Shown piece by piece: positions 1 through 8,747 of a DNA stretch of 64,000 nt. The notes beneath the pieces were generated by a model, which saw only the letters and a program-made list of their open reading frames with translations, had not been told where the DNA came from and searched no databases. Origin of the DNA: Saccharomonospora viridis DSM 43017 (GTDB lineage: Bacteria; Actinomycetota; Actinomycetes; Mycobacteriales; Pseudonocardiaceae). Location of the stretch: positions 124,001 through 188,000 of the forward strand of contig NC_013159.1 in the NCBI RefSeq assembly GCF_000023865.1, in the 5' to 3' direction. The position numbers and the translations under genes were made by a program. Within the stretch, counting starts at the first letter, position 1. Every line of letters begins with the position of its first letter.

Positions 1-587
1 GCGCGTTCCCGCAGCGGCTCGGCCGACAACAGAGCCAACAGCCGACTCGCCGCGTCCTCCACCGCGCCGATCCTCAATTCACGCACGGCGAGGTCCTCCA
101 CGGCCCGGGCCCGAAGCTGTCGCAGTCGCACCCCCTCCGGGTGTTCGAGCCCGTTGCGGCGCAGGTCCGGCAGCGGGTCCCCCCGCCACAGCCGCAACGC
201 GCGGTCCAACACGGTGATCGCTTCCCGGTCGGAACACCAATGGGCCTCCTCCACCATCCGTTCGAAAAGGACGGCATCGGCGCGCTCGGCGTCCACCGTC
301 AGCACACAGCCGCCCGCGCACCAGCTGACATCGGCCTGTGGGGCCAACAGCGTGCGCAGTCGGGTGATCCGCGTGTTGAGGGAATCGAACGGGTTACTCG
401 GGAGTTCGTGCGGCTCCCACGCCACGTCGATGAGGGTTTCGACGTCGACACTGCGGCCCGCGTTCGCGACCAGCATCGACAACAAAGCCCGTAGCGCCTT
501 GTCGGTAACCGGTTGGTCGGCCCCGCGTCTTACGACACGGAGTGGACCGAGAACACTGACGAAGAGGTGACCCGGGCCTTTGTACAC
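1..587 (-). CDS. AfsR/SARP-family transcriptional regulator, N-terminal part (runs off the left edge)
   Basis: Reading leftward from a GTG at 585-587, the frame stays open to the window edge (about 195 codons). It starts with an OmpR-type winged helix (GPLRVVRRG, ALRALLSMLVANAGRSV, FDSLNTRITRLRTLL) and passes near residue 95 into a BTAD-type helical domain (LRLWRGDPLPDL). This is the SARP architecture. Such proteins activate secondary-metabolite or morphological genes by binding direct heptamer repeats. An in-frame TAG lies a few codons upstream of the GTG, which limits the possible starts. The C-terminus, and so any NB-ARC/TPR extension as in AfsR, is outside the window. The target is unknown. 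Confidence 0.85.
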   Translation of the reverse strand, partial: MYKGPGHLFVSVLGPLRVVRRGADQPVTDKALRALLSMLVANAGRSVDVETLIDVAWEPHELPSNPFDSLNTRITRLRTLLAPQADVSWCAGGCVLTVDAERADAVLFERMVEEAHWCSDREAITVLDRALRLWRGDPLPDLRRNGLEHPEGVRLRQLRARAVEDLAVRELRIGAVEDAASRLLALLSAEPLRER

Positions 588-621
588 ACGGGCTATGGTC
601 GAGCCCTACCGGGGGATTCTC

Positions 622-646
622 CACTCGGGACTCACCGGACCGAGTG
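622..646 (-). terminator. possible terminator of coaA
   Basis: A 7-bp inverted repeat (cactcgg at 622-628, ccgagtg at 640-646) lies just beyond the coaA stop codon. The stem is short and has no T-tract, so this is a weak call. Confidence 0.3.
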
Positions 647-650
647 AGTG

Positions 651-1583
651 TTAGAGCTTGCGCAGCCGGACCCAGTTGATCGAATGGTCGCTGTCCTTGC
701 GCAACACCAGCGTGGCCCGGGGGCGCGTGGGTCGGATGTTCTCCACCAGATTCGGCTCGTTGATCGTCTTCCACAGGTGGCGCGCCTCGGCCCGGGCCTC
801 GTCGTCGGGCAGGTTCGCGTAGTGGTGGAAGTGGGACGCGGGGTCGGAGAAGGCCGTGTGCCGCAGCTTCAGGAACCGTTCGATGTACCACCGCTCGATG
901 TCGGCGGTATGAGCGTCGACGTAGATCGAGAAGTCGAACAGGTCCGACACGGTGAGTCGCGGTCCCGGTTGCAGGACGTTGAGTCCCTCCAGGATCAGGA
1001 TGTCGGGTCGGCGTACGACCTGCTCCTCACCGGGCAGGATGTCGTAGGCGAGGTGGGAGTAGACGGGGGCCCTGACCTCCTCCGCCCCGGATTTCACCTC
1101 GGTGACGAACCGCAGCAATGCTCTGCGGTCGTAACTTTCGGGGAAGCCCTTGCGGTGCATCAGCCCCCTGCGCACGAGTTCCTCGCGGGGGTAGAGGAAA
1201 CCGTCCGTGGTGACCAGGTCCACCTTCGGATGATCCGGCCAGCGGGCCAGCAGGGTGCGCAGGATACGGGCGGTCGTGGATTTACCCACCGCGACGCTCC
1301 CCGCGATACCGATGATGAACGGCACCTTGGTTCCTCGGGTGTCCTCCCCGAGGAACGTGGTGGTGGCCTCGTAGAGCCGTTGCCGCGCGGCCACCTGGAG
1401 GTTGATCAGGCGGGACAGCGGGAGGTACACCTCGGCGACCTCGTTGAGGTCGATCTGCTCACCCAGCCCACGCAGCCGGTTCAGCTCCTCGGCGGTCAGC
1501 GGCAACGGTGTCGAACGACGCAGTTGACGCCACTGGTCACGCTGAAGTTCGACATAAGGGCTGCGCTCGCGGACCCGCGGCAT
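651..1583 (-). CDS. coaA: pantothenate kinase, type I
   Basis: CoaA phosphorylates pantothenate, the first committed step of coenzyme A synthesis in the cytosol. The 310-aa length is normal for prokaryotic type I enzymes. The P-loop GSVAVGKST is near residue 105, followed by [12 protein letters not shown] and the family-specific DFSIYVDA and [15 protein letters not shown] segments. The ATG at 1583 has a GAGGAG ribosome-binding site seven bases upstream. The gene is monocistronic, running toward the SARP gene. Identification is firm; nothing unusual is visible. Confidence 0.97.
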   Translation of the reverse strand: MPRVRERSPYVELQRDQWRQLRRSTPLPLTAEELNRLRGLGEQIDLNEVAEVYLPLSRLINLQVAARQRLYEATTTFLGEDTRGTKVPFIIGIAGSVAVGKSTTARILRTLLARWPDHPKVDLVTTDGFLYPREELVRRGLMHRKGFPESYDRRALLRFVTEVKSGAEEVRAPVYSHLAYDILPGEEQVVRRPDILILEGLNVLQPGPRLTVSDLFDFSIYVDAHTADIERWYIERFLKLRHTAFSDPASHFHHYANLPDDEARAEARHLWKTINEPNLVENIRPTRPRATLVLRKDSDHSINWVRLRKL

Positions 1584-1700
1584 TGCTCACTCCTCGCCCG
1601 TCGGTGGGCCAGTGTGTACGGCTTGGCTCACGAGCATTCAACGTTAGGCGCTCGACGAGCTCAACGCGCTGTGACGTTCTACACCGTCATCGTGGCGCGG

Positions 1701-2444
1701 TTAACTCTCCGCGGGCCGGCGGTCCTGGCGATCCTTCGGGAACACTTCCTCCCACGCGGCGGCGACCTGCCGGGCGCATGTCGCCGGGGAGACCCCGCCG
1801 ACACCGGTGCCGAGACCGGGCATGGCGATGGTCTTCACGATGTCCCGGAACCGGGTGCCGTGCTCGAACTGGCCGTCCCGCCACAGCAGGAACACGGCCT
1901 TCGCCGCGAGGTACGGATGCACGGTGTCGTCCGGGAGCCGCTCGCCCGGTTCGCGCATGGTCGGCGCACTGATCAACCACTCGGGCACGGCCTCGCCCGT
2001 CGGGACGACGACGGCCTCGCCGATGGGGAGCTCACCCCCGTGGTAGGCGAGGATGATGCTGCGTACCTGCTGTTCGATGCCGGGGAACGCCTGGGCGTAC
2101 ACGGCGTCGATCCCACCTCGCATCCAGCCGTAGCTGTTGGCCGGGCTCACCACGGCCTGTGCCGCGATGTCCAGCACGGAGCCCCGGTGGACACGCACCG
2201 GGTCACCTACGGCATCGGCGACGGTGTGCCAAGCCTGGGCCAGTGATTCGTCGAGTGCACACAACACCAGTTCCGGAACGTGAGAAGAGGTGGGGGTAGC
2301 CGAGGGATCCGAGGGGTTCGGGTTACCCGAGCCGTTCCACGTGTGCGTGCCTGATTCGGCGGTCACACCAATAGCATGGCAAAGAACGCACGGAGTGGTA
2401 ACCGCCGCCCCTGAGTGATCAATGGGTGAAACTCGTCTCATCAC
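1701..2444 (-). CDS. macro-domain protein (Macro_2-like)
   Basis: The central part has the macro-domain signature VVSPANSYGWMRGGID followed by IAMPGLGTGVGGVSP near the C-terminus, as in small ADP-ribose-binding proteins whose motif reads SPANSFGFMDGGID. Macro domains bind ADP-ribose or remove it from proteins, or bind related nucleotides. The 247-aa frame carries about 50 N-terminal residues that look poorly conserved, so the real start may be the GTG near codon 27 or another internal codon. It lies between coaA and pheA with its own orientation, so no operon partner is evident. The substrate cannot be read from the sequence. Confidence 0.8.
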   Translation of the reverse strand: MMRRVSPIDHSGAAVTTPCVLCHAIGVTAESGTHTWNGSGNPNPSDPSATPTSSHVPELVLCALDESLAQAWHTVADAVGDPVRVHRGSVLDIAAQAVVSPANSYGWMRGGIDAVYAQAFPGIEQQVRSIILAYHGGELPIGEAVVVPTGEAVPEWLISAPTMREPGERLPDDTVHPYLAAKAVFLLWRDGQFEHGTRFRDIVKTIAMPGLGTGVGGVSPATCARQVAAAWEEVFPKDRQDRRPAES

Positions 2445-2453
2445 GGCCCGGCG

Positions 2454-2459
2454 TAGCCT
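2454..2459 (+). promoter_or_regulatory. -10 hexamer of pheA, leaderless
   Basis: TAGCCT ends seven bases before the pheA ATG and no Shine-Dalgarno sequence is present, so transcription should start at or next to the start codon. Confidence 0.6.
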
Positions 2460-2466
2460 TTGACGT

Positions 2467-3372
2467 ATGTCACGTATCGCCTACTTCGGTCCCGTCGGAA
2501 CGTTCTCGGAACAGGCCGCGCGTATGTTCGCCCAGGGGGAGAACCTGGTTCCTGTCGAGACGATCCCGGCGGCCCTGAGCGCCGTGCGCGAAGGGGAGGC
2601 CGAGTCGGCGTGCGTGCCGGTGGAGAACTCGGTGGAGGGTCCGGTGACGGCCACGCTCGACGGGTTGGCCGAGGGCTCGCCGCTGGTGGCCGTCGCCGAG
2701 GTGCTGTTGCCGGTGCACTTCACGGTGCTGGTGCGACCCGACGTGGACACCATCCGCACCGTCGCCAGCCATCCGCACGCACTGGCGCAGGTGCGCCACT
2801 GGCTGGAACGCAACCTGCCGGACGCGGAGACCGTGGTGGCGTCCTCCACGGCGGCCGCCGCGGTGGGGGTGTGTGACGGGGAGTACGACGCGGCGGTCAC
2901 CGCGCCCGCGGCCGCGGAAACCTATCCGCTGAAGGTATTCGCCGAGGGTGTCGCCGACGTGCCCGACGCGCGGACCCGGTTCCTGTTGCTGTCGCCGCCC
3001 GGGTCGTTGCCGGAGCCGACGGGCGCCGACCGCACCTCCATCGTGGCGGCGGCGGCGAACCGCACGGGTTCGCTCGCCGAGCTGCTCACCGAACTCGCGC
3101 TGCGTGACATCAACCTGACCCGCCTCGACGCCCGCCCGGTCAAGGGCAACTTCGGGGTCTACCGGTTCTTCCTCGACTTCGAGGGGCACATCGCCGAGGA
3201 GCGGGTCGGTGACGCGCTCGCCGCCTTGCGGAGACGCTGCGAGGTGCGGTTCCTCGGTTCGTACCCCCGCGCCGACGGCGCGCGTCCCGTCGAGCGGGAC
3301 ACGGCCGCCGAGGAGCGGTTCGTCTCAGCTGCGCGGTGGGTCCAGGCGGTCAGGAACGGTGAGCTGGCGTGA
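2467..3372 (+). CDS. pheA: prephenate dehydratase
   Basis: This enzyme converts prephenate to phenylpyruvate in phenylalanine synthesis. The 301-aa protein starts with YFGPVGTFSEQAA, the classical dehydratase N-terminus, then VPVENSVEGPV and the TRFLLL stretch typical of the catalytic domain. From about residue 195 an ACT domain follows (ANRTGSLAELLTELALRDINLTR split over two strands, then ESRP-equivalent DARPVKGNFGVYRFF) for Phe feedback. The gene overlaps the convergent MFS gene by 23 bp at its 3' end. Transcription appears leaderless. Its position near serS and the septum-formation gene matches the M. tuberculosis Rv3834c-Rv3838c group. Confidence 0.97.
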   Translation: MSRIAYFGPVGTFSEQAARMFAQGENLVPVETIPAALSAVREGEAESACVPVENSVEGPVTATLDGLAEGSPLVAVAEVLLPVHFTVLVRPDVDTIRTVASHPHALAQVRHWLERNLPDAETVVASSTAAAAVGVCDGEYDAAVTAPAAAETYPLKVFAEGVADVPDARTRFLLLSPPGSLPEPTGADRTSIVAAAANRTGSLAELLTELALRDINLTRLDARPVKGNFGVYRFFLDFEGHIAEERVGDALAALRRRCEVRFLGSYPRADGARPVERDTAAEERFVSAARWVQAVRNGELA

Positions 3373-4585
3373 CCTCGTGATGGCGCACCGCGAACCAGGC
3401 CACCCCCGCCACACCGAGCAGGAGCACGCCCGACAACGCGAACGTCGCGCTCGGTGTGCCCAGTAGTCGGGTCGTGACACCGCCGAGCAGCGCGCCGACG
3501 GGCAGGGCACCCCACACCACGGTCCGCCACACTCCCAGCACCCTGCCGAGCAACTCCTCCGGCACCAGCGTGTGACGCGCCGTCGCCAAGATCACGTTCA
3601 CGACCACGATGGCGGCGGCGAACAGACCGAACAGCACACCGGACACCACCGGCTGCGATACGAGTCCCATCGCCAGGAAGGTGACGCCACAGCCGACCGT
3701 CCCGGACACGAGCGTGAGTCGACCCCCGAAGCGGTCGATCAGCCGTGCGGCCACAGCCGCACCGACCAGCCCACCGATACCACCGGCGAACGCGAACGCG
3801 CCGTAGGCGGCGTTGCTCAGGTCGAGGTCCTGCAACGCGTACAGGACGAGCTGGGCCTGGGCCAGTTCGCTGACGAGACTGACCAGCCCGGCGATCACGA
3901 CCAATCGCAGCAGCAGCGGGTTGTGCCGTAGCCAACGCAGCCCTTCGGCGATGTCCGTGCGCACCGTCGCGGCGACGGAAGCGGTGTCCCCGGGTGCCTC
4001 CTTCCGCCGGGGGCGGTAGTTGCCCGACATGGCGGCCAGTAAAGCCGCGCCCAGGGCGAAGGCCACCGAGTCCAGCAGGAACGGGAAGGCGGCGAACAAG
4101 GCGAACGTGAGACTGCCGACGGGGCCGCCGAGGAAGGTCTGTCCGACGATCTCGGTGGCCTGGAGCTTGCTGTTGGCGCTGGACAGGCCGCTGCGTTCGA
4201 CCACCGAGGGGATCAGCACGTTGGCCGCGCTGTCGGCGACGACCTCGGCGATGCCGACGGCCAGCGCCGTGGCGTACACCAGCCAGATGTTGGCCGCGTC
4301 GAAGTAGACCAGCACGCCGGTGACACCGACGGCCACGGCCCTGGCGGTGTTGGCGAGCACCACCGCCTTGCGCCGATCGACGCGGTCGAGCATGGCGCCG
4401 GCGAGCAGCCCGAACAGCAGCCACGGTAGGAATTGCGCCGCTGAAAGCCCCGCGATGAGCAGCGGATCCCTTGTCACGGTGGCCGCCAGCAGCGGAAACG
4501 CCGTTTTCGCGATGCCGTCGCCGAGGTTGGCGAATGCGTTGGAGCCGAGCAGCCAGTTGAGTCTTCTGTCGGGCTCAGCGCTCAT
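3350..4585 (-). CDS. MFS transporter (exporter type)
   Basis: A 411-aa integral membrane protein with about twelve hydrophobic segments. It carries the major facilitator cytoplasmic loop between TM2 and TM3 (GAMLDRVDRRKAVVLAN) and its half-repeat (AARLIDRFGGRLTLVSG). The layout (LNWLLGSNAFANLGDGI at the N-terminus) resembles the MFS_3/enterobactin-exporter-like group. I prefer the ATG at 4585 over an in-frame ATG 27 codons upstream, because GAGGG precedes it by a proper spacing and the upstream codons look non-coding. The substrate is unknown. Its 3' end overlaps pheA on the other strand. Confidence 0.9.
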   Translation of the reverse strand: MSAEPDRRLNWLLGSNAFANLGDGIAKTAFPLLAATVTRDPLLIAGLSAAQFLPWLLFGLLAGAMLDRVDRRKAVVLANTARAVAVGVTGVLVYFDAANIWLVYATALAVGIAEVVADSAANVLIPSVVERSGLSSANSKLQATEIVGQTFLGGPVGSLTFALFAAFPFLLDSVAFALGAALLAAMSGNYRPRRKEAPGDTASVAATVRTDIAEGLRWLRHNPLLLRLVVIAGLVSLVSELAQAQLVLYALQDLDLSNAAYGAFAFAGGIGGLVGAAVAARLIDRFGGRLTLVSGTVGCGVTFLAMGLVSQPVVSGVLFGLFAAAIVVVNVILATARHTLVPEELLGRVLGVWRTVVWGALPVGALLGGVTTRLLGTPSATFALSGVLLLGVAGVAWFAVRHHEVTPAHRS

Positions 4586-4696
4586 GGACCCTCGATGGCG
4601 CTGATGTCCGGAATGTCGCGGCTGCGCACTTCGGGCGCTCCGGCCGGCCCGGTCTTCCCCGGTCACCCGGGCCGATGGGATTCCTACCCATGTCGT

Positions 4697-5047
4697 CTAC
4701 CCCCAGCCAAGTTCGTGCAGGCGTGCGTCGTCGATACCGAAATGGTGTGCCACCTCATGTACCACGGTGATCAACACCTCGTCGACGACCTCGTCTTCGC
4801 TGTCACAGATTTCCAGGATCGGTTCCCGGTAGATCGAGATGCGGTCGGGCAGTACGCCACCGTAGTCGTGACCGCGTTCGGTCAGGGCCACACCGTGGTA
4901 GAGCCCGAGGAGATCGGGTTCCTCCTCATTGCGGTCCTCCACGAAGATCACCACGTTGTCCATCGCGGCGGCGAACTCGGGTGGCAGCTGGTCGAGCGCG
5001 TCGGCGACGAGCTCCTCGAACCGCTGCCGCGTCATGTTCACGGGCAT
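4697..5047 (-). CDS. small metallopeptidase-like protein (zincin, MMP1-type)
   Basis: A 116-aa protein ending with the extended zinc motif HEVAHHFGIDDARLHELGW (HExxH plus a downstream His), as in the minimal zincin family formerly called DUF1025. No protease activity has been assigned to most members. It begins six bases after the stop of the septum-formation-like gene, so the two are probably co-transcribed and translationally coupled. Either ATG 5047 or ATG 5035 could be the start. The pair corresponds to Rv3835/Rv3836 in M. tuberculosis (from memory), also next to serS and pheA. Confidence 0.9.
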   Translation of the reverse strand: MPVNMTRQRFEELVADALDQLPPEFAAAMDNVVIFVEDRNEEEPDLLGLYHGVALTERGHDYGGVLPDRISIYREPILEICDSEDEVVDEVLITVVHEVAHHFGIDDARLHELGWG

Positions 5048-5052
5048 CGGCT

Positions 5053-6198
5053 TCAGTCACCACTCCCCGGCGCGCCGCTGGGTGCGGGTGCCTGACCCGA
5101 CGGTCCGGCCGCGTCCTCCTGCCCGTCCCGGCCACCGCCCGAGTCGTTCTCGGAGCCGTCCCCACCGCCTTCGGCGCCGTCCTTGCCGTCCTTCGTGGAG
5201 TCGTCCTTGTCCTGACCGTCTTCGTCGCCCTTGCCGTCCTCGTCGTCCTTGTCGTCCTCGCTGTCCTTCACGCTGCCCTGCACCGGCGCCAATCCGGTGT
5301 CGTCCTCGAGGACCGCGCCGACCTTGCAGTTCACCAGCGTGGAGCCGGCCTTCCAACTCTCCTTGGAACGCGTGTCCCAGCCCAAGATCAGCCCTTCTTC
5401 GGAGAGATCCTCGACCTTCTTACCGCCCGTGTACTCCTCCACCAGTTCGGCGCACGTCGGATCGAGCCATTCGGACTGCTCCTCGCGAGAGGGGTAGGAG
5501 TCGAACTCGTCACTGAGGTCCACCACCGCCACGATCTCGTACGAATGCTGCTCGTCACACGGAACCGGATCGCCGACGCTCTTGTCGACCAGGCCGAGGC
5601 AGGTGCCGGGCTCCCACACGTTGGACTGGTCGATCTCCTTGGCCGGTTCGGTCAGCACCTGGAGGCCGCCGCCGGGACCGACCCACTGGAGGCCACAATG
5701 CAGTGTGCGCTCACCTTGGGACCACTGCCTCTCGTCCGGACGCAGTATGCCGATGGTGAGCTTGCCCTCGGGGTCCAGCGGTTTGTCGAGATAGTCCTCG
5801 GCGAGTTCGACACAGTGCTGTTCGGTGAGTTCGTGCCAGGTCTCGTCGTCCGGCAGCGGCGCGTCCGGCCCGTATTCGGGCGGCAGGTCGGCCAGTCCCA
5901 CCACCTCGAAGAAGTGCTCTTCGTCACAGGAGACCCTGTGCACATCGCTGGCTTCCGGGTCGGTCCAGTTCAGGCAGCTCCCCGGAGGTGCCCGGAACGC
6001 CTCCTCACGGGCTTTGGCGATCTGTTCGGCTTTCTCCTCCGCCTGCCGTTGCAAGACCATCTCGGGGGTCTCGGGCACCCACGAGAACGTCCAGCTCAAC
6101 GCCATGGCGGCGAGGGCGCCGAAGAATGCGCCACCCATCAACACACGGGTACGCAGCGCCGAATTGATCGGCGAACGGTCGGGCTGGTCGGACATCAA
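5053..6198 (-). CDS. membrane-anchored septum-formation-like protein
   Basis: A 381-aa protein with a short cytoplasmic N-terminus, one transmembrane helix (about residues 25-45, MGGAFFGALAAMALSWTF), and an extracytoplasmic part. That part contains two repeats of the septum-formation fold, each with a Cys-His-x-(F/Y)E motif: VSCDEEHFFEVVGLADL and VPCDEQHSYEIVAVVDL. The last 80 residues are an acidic Asp/Lys/Gly/Glu tract ending in a Gly/Pro/Ala-rich tail. Conserved cysteines suggest disulfides. Its place upstream of the zincin gene matches the M. tuberculosis arrangement. The family name comes from homology; a septal role is not proven for this protein. Confidence 0.85.
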   Translation of the reverse strand: MMSDQPDRSPINSALRTRVLMGGAFFGALAAMALSWTFSWVPETPEMVLQRQAEEKAEQIAKAREEAFRAPPGSCLNWTDPEASDVHRVSCDEEHFFEVVGLADLPPEYGPDAPLPDDETWHELTEQHCVELAEDYLDKPLDPEGKLTIGILRPDERQWSQGERTLHCGLQWVGPGGGLQVLTEPAKEIDQSNVWEPGTCLGLVDKSVGDPVPCDEQHSYEIVAVVDLSDEFDSYPSREEQSEWLDPTCAELVEEYTGGKKVEDLSEEGLILGWDTRSKESWKAGSTLVNCKVGAVLEDDTGLAPVQGSVKDSEDDKDDEDGKGDEDGQDKDDSTKDGKDGAEGGGDGSENDSGGGRDGQEDAAGPSGQAPAPSGAPGSGD

Positions 6199-6281
6199 GC
6201 TCCATCATGCCTGTTTCACCGTGTGCGCGTAGTCGAGTAGCTAAGGTGCATACCGCATGGCCCGCGGTCTTGGAGTGCACG

Positions 6282-6869
6282 ATGACGGAGAACAACGAAA
6301 ACGACGAGGATCGGCCCGTGCGCGGTTCGATGCGCTTCCAGGATCCTGCGACGGCGACTCCTCGGGAACCGACGCTGGCGGAGAAGCGGGCGCGGCTGAA
6401 GGCGATGGAGGAGCAGCGCCAGCGCGAGGAAGAGGCGCGGCGGGCGCAACTGGAAGCGGAGGCCAAGGCCGAGACCCGTCGCAAGGTGTTGGCCGGTGGC
6501 GGTGTGACGGTGGGCCTGGTCGGACTGGTCGCCGCGTGGTACGTCGTGGCGGCGCCCGAGGACGTCACGGCCGTGTGCACCACCGCTGACGGCACCATCG
6601 TCGACGACGACTACTGCGACGACGACTACGTGCGAAGCCACGGCGGTTACCACGGCAGCGGCGGCTGGGTGTTCCTGCCGAGTCCGGGCGGCGGATACGA
6701 CCAGTACCGCTACAACTACGGTGGCAGCGGCACCGTGGGGCAGCGCGTGGCAGGCGGCACATATGTCCGTCCCTCCAACGCGGAGATCAAGACCAATTCG
6801 GGGAAGACCATCCAGCGTGGTGGCTTCGGGATCAGTGGCGGCAGCTTCGGCAAAGGTGGAGGCTCGTAG
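6282..6869 (+). CDS. YgiB-like membrane protein of the YgiB/YgiC/DUF350 module
   Basis: A 195-aa protein: charged coiled-coil N-terminus (about residues 30-70, rich in Glu/Arg/Ala), one membrane helix (about 73-95, GGVTVGLVGLVAAWYVV), then an exported part with Cys-containing Asp-rich segments. A Gly/Tyr-rich stretch follows and the protein ends in QRGGFGISGGSFGKGGG. The RGGFG end resembles E. coli YgiB (DUF1190). I chose ATG 6282 because the longer frame back to 6207 has no ribosome-binding site and an atypical sequence. Its stop codon abuts the GTG of the next gene, so the two are translationally coupled. It may be the substrate of the ATP-grasp enzyme encoded next. Confidence 0.75.
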   Translation: MTENNENDEDRPVRGSMRFQDPATATPREPTLAEKRARLKAMEEQRQREEEARRAQLEAEAKAETRRKVLAGGGVTVGLVGLVAAWYVVAAPEDVTAVCTTADGTIVDDDYCDDDYVRSHGGYHGSGGWVFLPSPGGGYDQYRYNYGGSGTVGQRVAGGTYVRPSNAEIKTNSGKTIQRGGFGISGGSFGKGGGS

Positions 6870-8036
6870 GTGCACAGGGAGACGGGGACGCCCCGCGCCG
6901 ACTGGGAGAGGATCGTCGCCGAACAGGGGTTGGTGTTCGGCACCCCCGCGCGGTATGCGTCGGGGGAGCCTCGGCCGTACTGGGACGAGTCGGTGCACTA
7001 CGTGCTTCAGATGGACGAGGTGCTGTCGGTGGAGGCCGACGTCGAACTGTTGCACTCGATGTGTCTTGAGGCCGTCGACCACGTGGTGACCACCGAACGG
7101 TATGCCGAGTTCGGCCTGCCCGAATGGGTGTGGCCGCACATCGCGGAGTCGTGGCGGCGTGGGGATCCGCACCTCTACGGCCGGTTCGACCTGCGTTACG
7201 ACGGCAGGCGCCCCGCCAAACTGCTGGAGTACAACGCCGACACGCCCACCTCACTGCTCGAGGCGGCCATCCTGCAGTGGTATTGGAAGACCGACGTGCA
7301 CCCCGACGACGACCAGTGGAACTCACTGCACGAACAGCTCGTCGACCGGTGGCGGGAGATCGGTAAGAAGCTCCCCTCGAACGAGGTCTACTTCACCTGG
7401 TCGACCGCCGACTCCACCGGTGAGGACCACCTCACGGTCACGTACCTCCAGGAGACGGCGGCGGAAGCCGGACTCGACACGGTGGCCCTGGCCATCGAGG
7501 AGATCGGCTGGGACCCGTTGCTCAAGCGCTTCGTCGACCTCGAGGAGGCGCCCATGGGTACCGTCATGAAGTTGTACCCGTGGGAGTGGATGATCGACGA
7601 GGAGTTCGGGCGTTACGCCCTCGAATCGCTGCCGCAGACGCTGTGGATCGAGCCGTTGTGGAAGATGCTGCTGTCCAACAAGGCGATCCTCGGCATCCTG
7701 TGGGAGAACTATCCCGGGCATCCCAACCTGTTGCCCGCGTTCAACGACCAACCGGGGCTGCTCACCGAATACGTGCGCAAGCCCAAGCTGGGCCGGGAAG
7801 GCGCGAACGTGCGGATCGTCGCGCCCGGTTACGAGACCGAGACCGGCGGCGTCTACGGCGCCGAGGGCTATGTCTACCAGGCGTTCGACCCGTTGCCGGA
7901 GTTCGACGGCAACCGGCCGGTGTTGGGTGCGTGGATCGTGGGGGACAACGCGGCCGGGCTCGGCATCCGGGAGTCGTCGGGGCTCGTCACCGATGACGGT
8001 GCCGCGTTTGTCCCACACCGCATCCCGGAGTCGTGA
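6870..8036 (+). CDS. glutathionylspermidine-synthase-like ATP-grasp ligase (YgiC family)
   Basis: A 388-aa protein with the C-terminal half of glutathionylspermidine synthase only (no amidase domain), as in E. coli YgiC/YjfC. Visible signatures are GRFDLRYDG, KLLEYNADTPTSLLEA, LWKMLLSNKAILGILW and LTEYVRKPKLGREGANV, plus a C-terminal GAWIVGDNAAGLGIRE. These ATP-grasp enzymes join a carboxylate to an amine; for the stand-alone forms the substrate is not established. GTG start immediately after the stop of the YgiB-like gene. A DUF350 membrane protein follows 71 bp downstream. The trio recurs in distant bacteria, which suggests one process, possibly peptide modification at the membrane. Confidence 0.9.
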   Translation: MHRETGTPRADWERIVAEQGLVFGTPARYASGEPRPYWDESVHYVLQMDEVLSVEADVELLHSMCLEAVDHVVTTERYAEFGLPEWVWPHIAESWRRGDPHLYGRFDLRYDGRRPAKLLEYNADTPTSLLEAAILQWYWKTDVHPDDDQWNSLHEQLVDRWREIGKKLPSNEVYFTWSTADSTGEDHLTVTYLQETAAEAGLDTVALAIEEIGWDPLLKRFVDLEEAPMGTVMKLYPWEWMIDEEFGRYALESLPQTLWIEPLWKMLLSNKAILGILWENYPGHPNLLPAFNDQPGLLTEYVRKPKLGREGANVRIVAPGYETETGGVYGAEGYVYQAFDPLPEFDGNRPVLGAWIVGDNAAGLGIRESSGLVTDDGAAFVPHRIPES

Positions 8037-8107
8037 TAGGACACGCCCCGGCGACTGCCGCCTACGACTCCGTTGACTTTGTTCGCTGATTCGACTGGGA
8101 GACCCTC

Positions 8108-8554
8108 GTGCTTGTAGCACTGTCCGACACCTTCGGTACCGACCTGGCCAGGGGCATCGGGGCGATCATGCTGTACGCGATCGTCGGTCTGGTGCTCATG
8201 CTGCTGGGGTTCTACGCCATCGACTTCACGACCCCGGGCAAGTTGTCCGAACTGGTGCGTCGCGGCATGCCGAACGCCGTGGTGATCACGGCGTCGGGGA
8301 TGGTGTCGATGGCGTTCATCGTCGTGGTGGCCATCTGGGCGTCGGCGAGCGACCTCGTCGAGGGCCTGATCACCTCGCTTGTGTACGGCCTGATCGGCAT
8401 CGTGGCGCAGGTGTTGGCGGTGCGACTGTTGGAGTGGGCCACCCGTATCGACGTGCGCTCGACCATCGAGAGCGAGAGGTACACGCCGGCGACCCTCATC
8501 GTGGCCGCCGCACACGTCGCCCTAGGCCTGGTGGTGGCCGTGGCGATCTCGTAG
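8108..8554 (+). CDS. DUF350 family membrane protein
   Basis: A 148-aa protein with four transmembrane helices in two similar halves (IMLYAIVGLVLMLLGFYAID and ALGLVVAVAIS at the ends). It has the DUF350 pattern of Asp-Phe after the first helix and Asn-Ala-Val early in the second. GTG start with GGGAG six bases upstream. It completes the YgiB/YgiC-like module. The molecular role is unknown; membrane location is clear from hydrophobicity. Confidence 0.85.
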   Translation: MLVALSDTFGTDLARGIGAIMLYAIVGLVLMLLGFYAIDFTTPGKLSELVRRGMPNAVVITASGMVSMAFIVVVAIWASASDLVEGLITSLVYGLIGIVAQVLAVRLLEWATRIDVRSTIESERYTPATLIVAAAHVALGLVVAVAIS

Positions 8555-8576
8555 GACCGTCCGACGTCCTCGTCTA

Positions 8577-8607
8577 GGCCATCTCGCCCGGCTGCGGCGG
8601 GGTGGCC
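8577..8607 (+). terminator. terminator after the DUF350 operon
   Basis: A 12-bp stem with two G-U pairs (8577-8588 with 8596-8607), loop of seven bases, followed by ttcgtc. It lies 23 bp after the DUF350 stop. Confidence 0.55.
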
Positions 8608-8734
8608 TTCGTCATACGTGGGTCACGCCGGAGAGTGGGAACACCGGGGAAACACGGTGATGGTCCCGGGGTTTCACTGCTCACGGTATGTATCGCCTTG
8701 GTTTCCGTTGGTCCACACGAGCTCCGTTCTCCAC

Positions 8735-8740
8735 TACGGT
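8735..8740 (+). promoter_or_regulatory. -10 hexamer of the haloalkane dehalogenase gene, leaderless
   Basis: TACGGT ends seven bases before the GTG start; no ribosome-binding site is visible. Confidence 0.55.
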
Positions 8741-8747
8741 GTGAACC

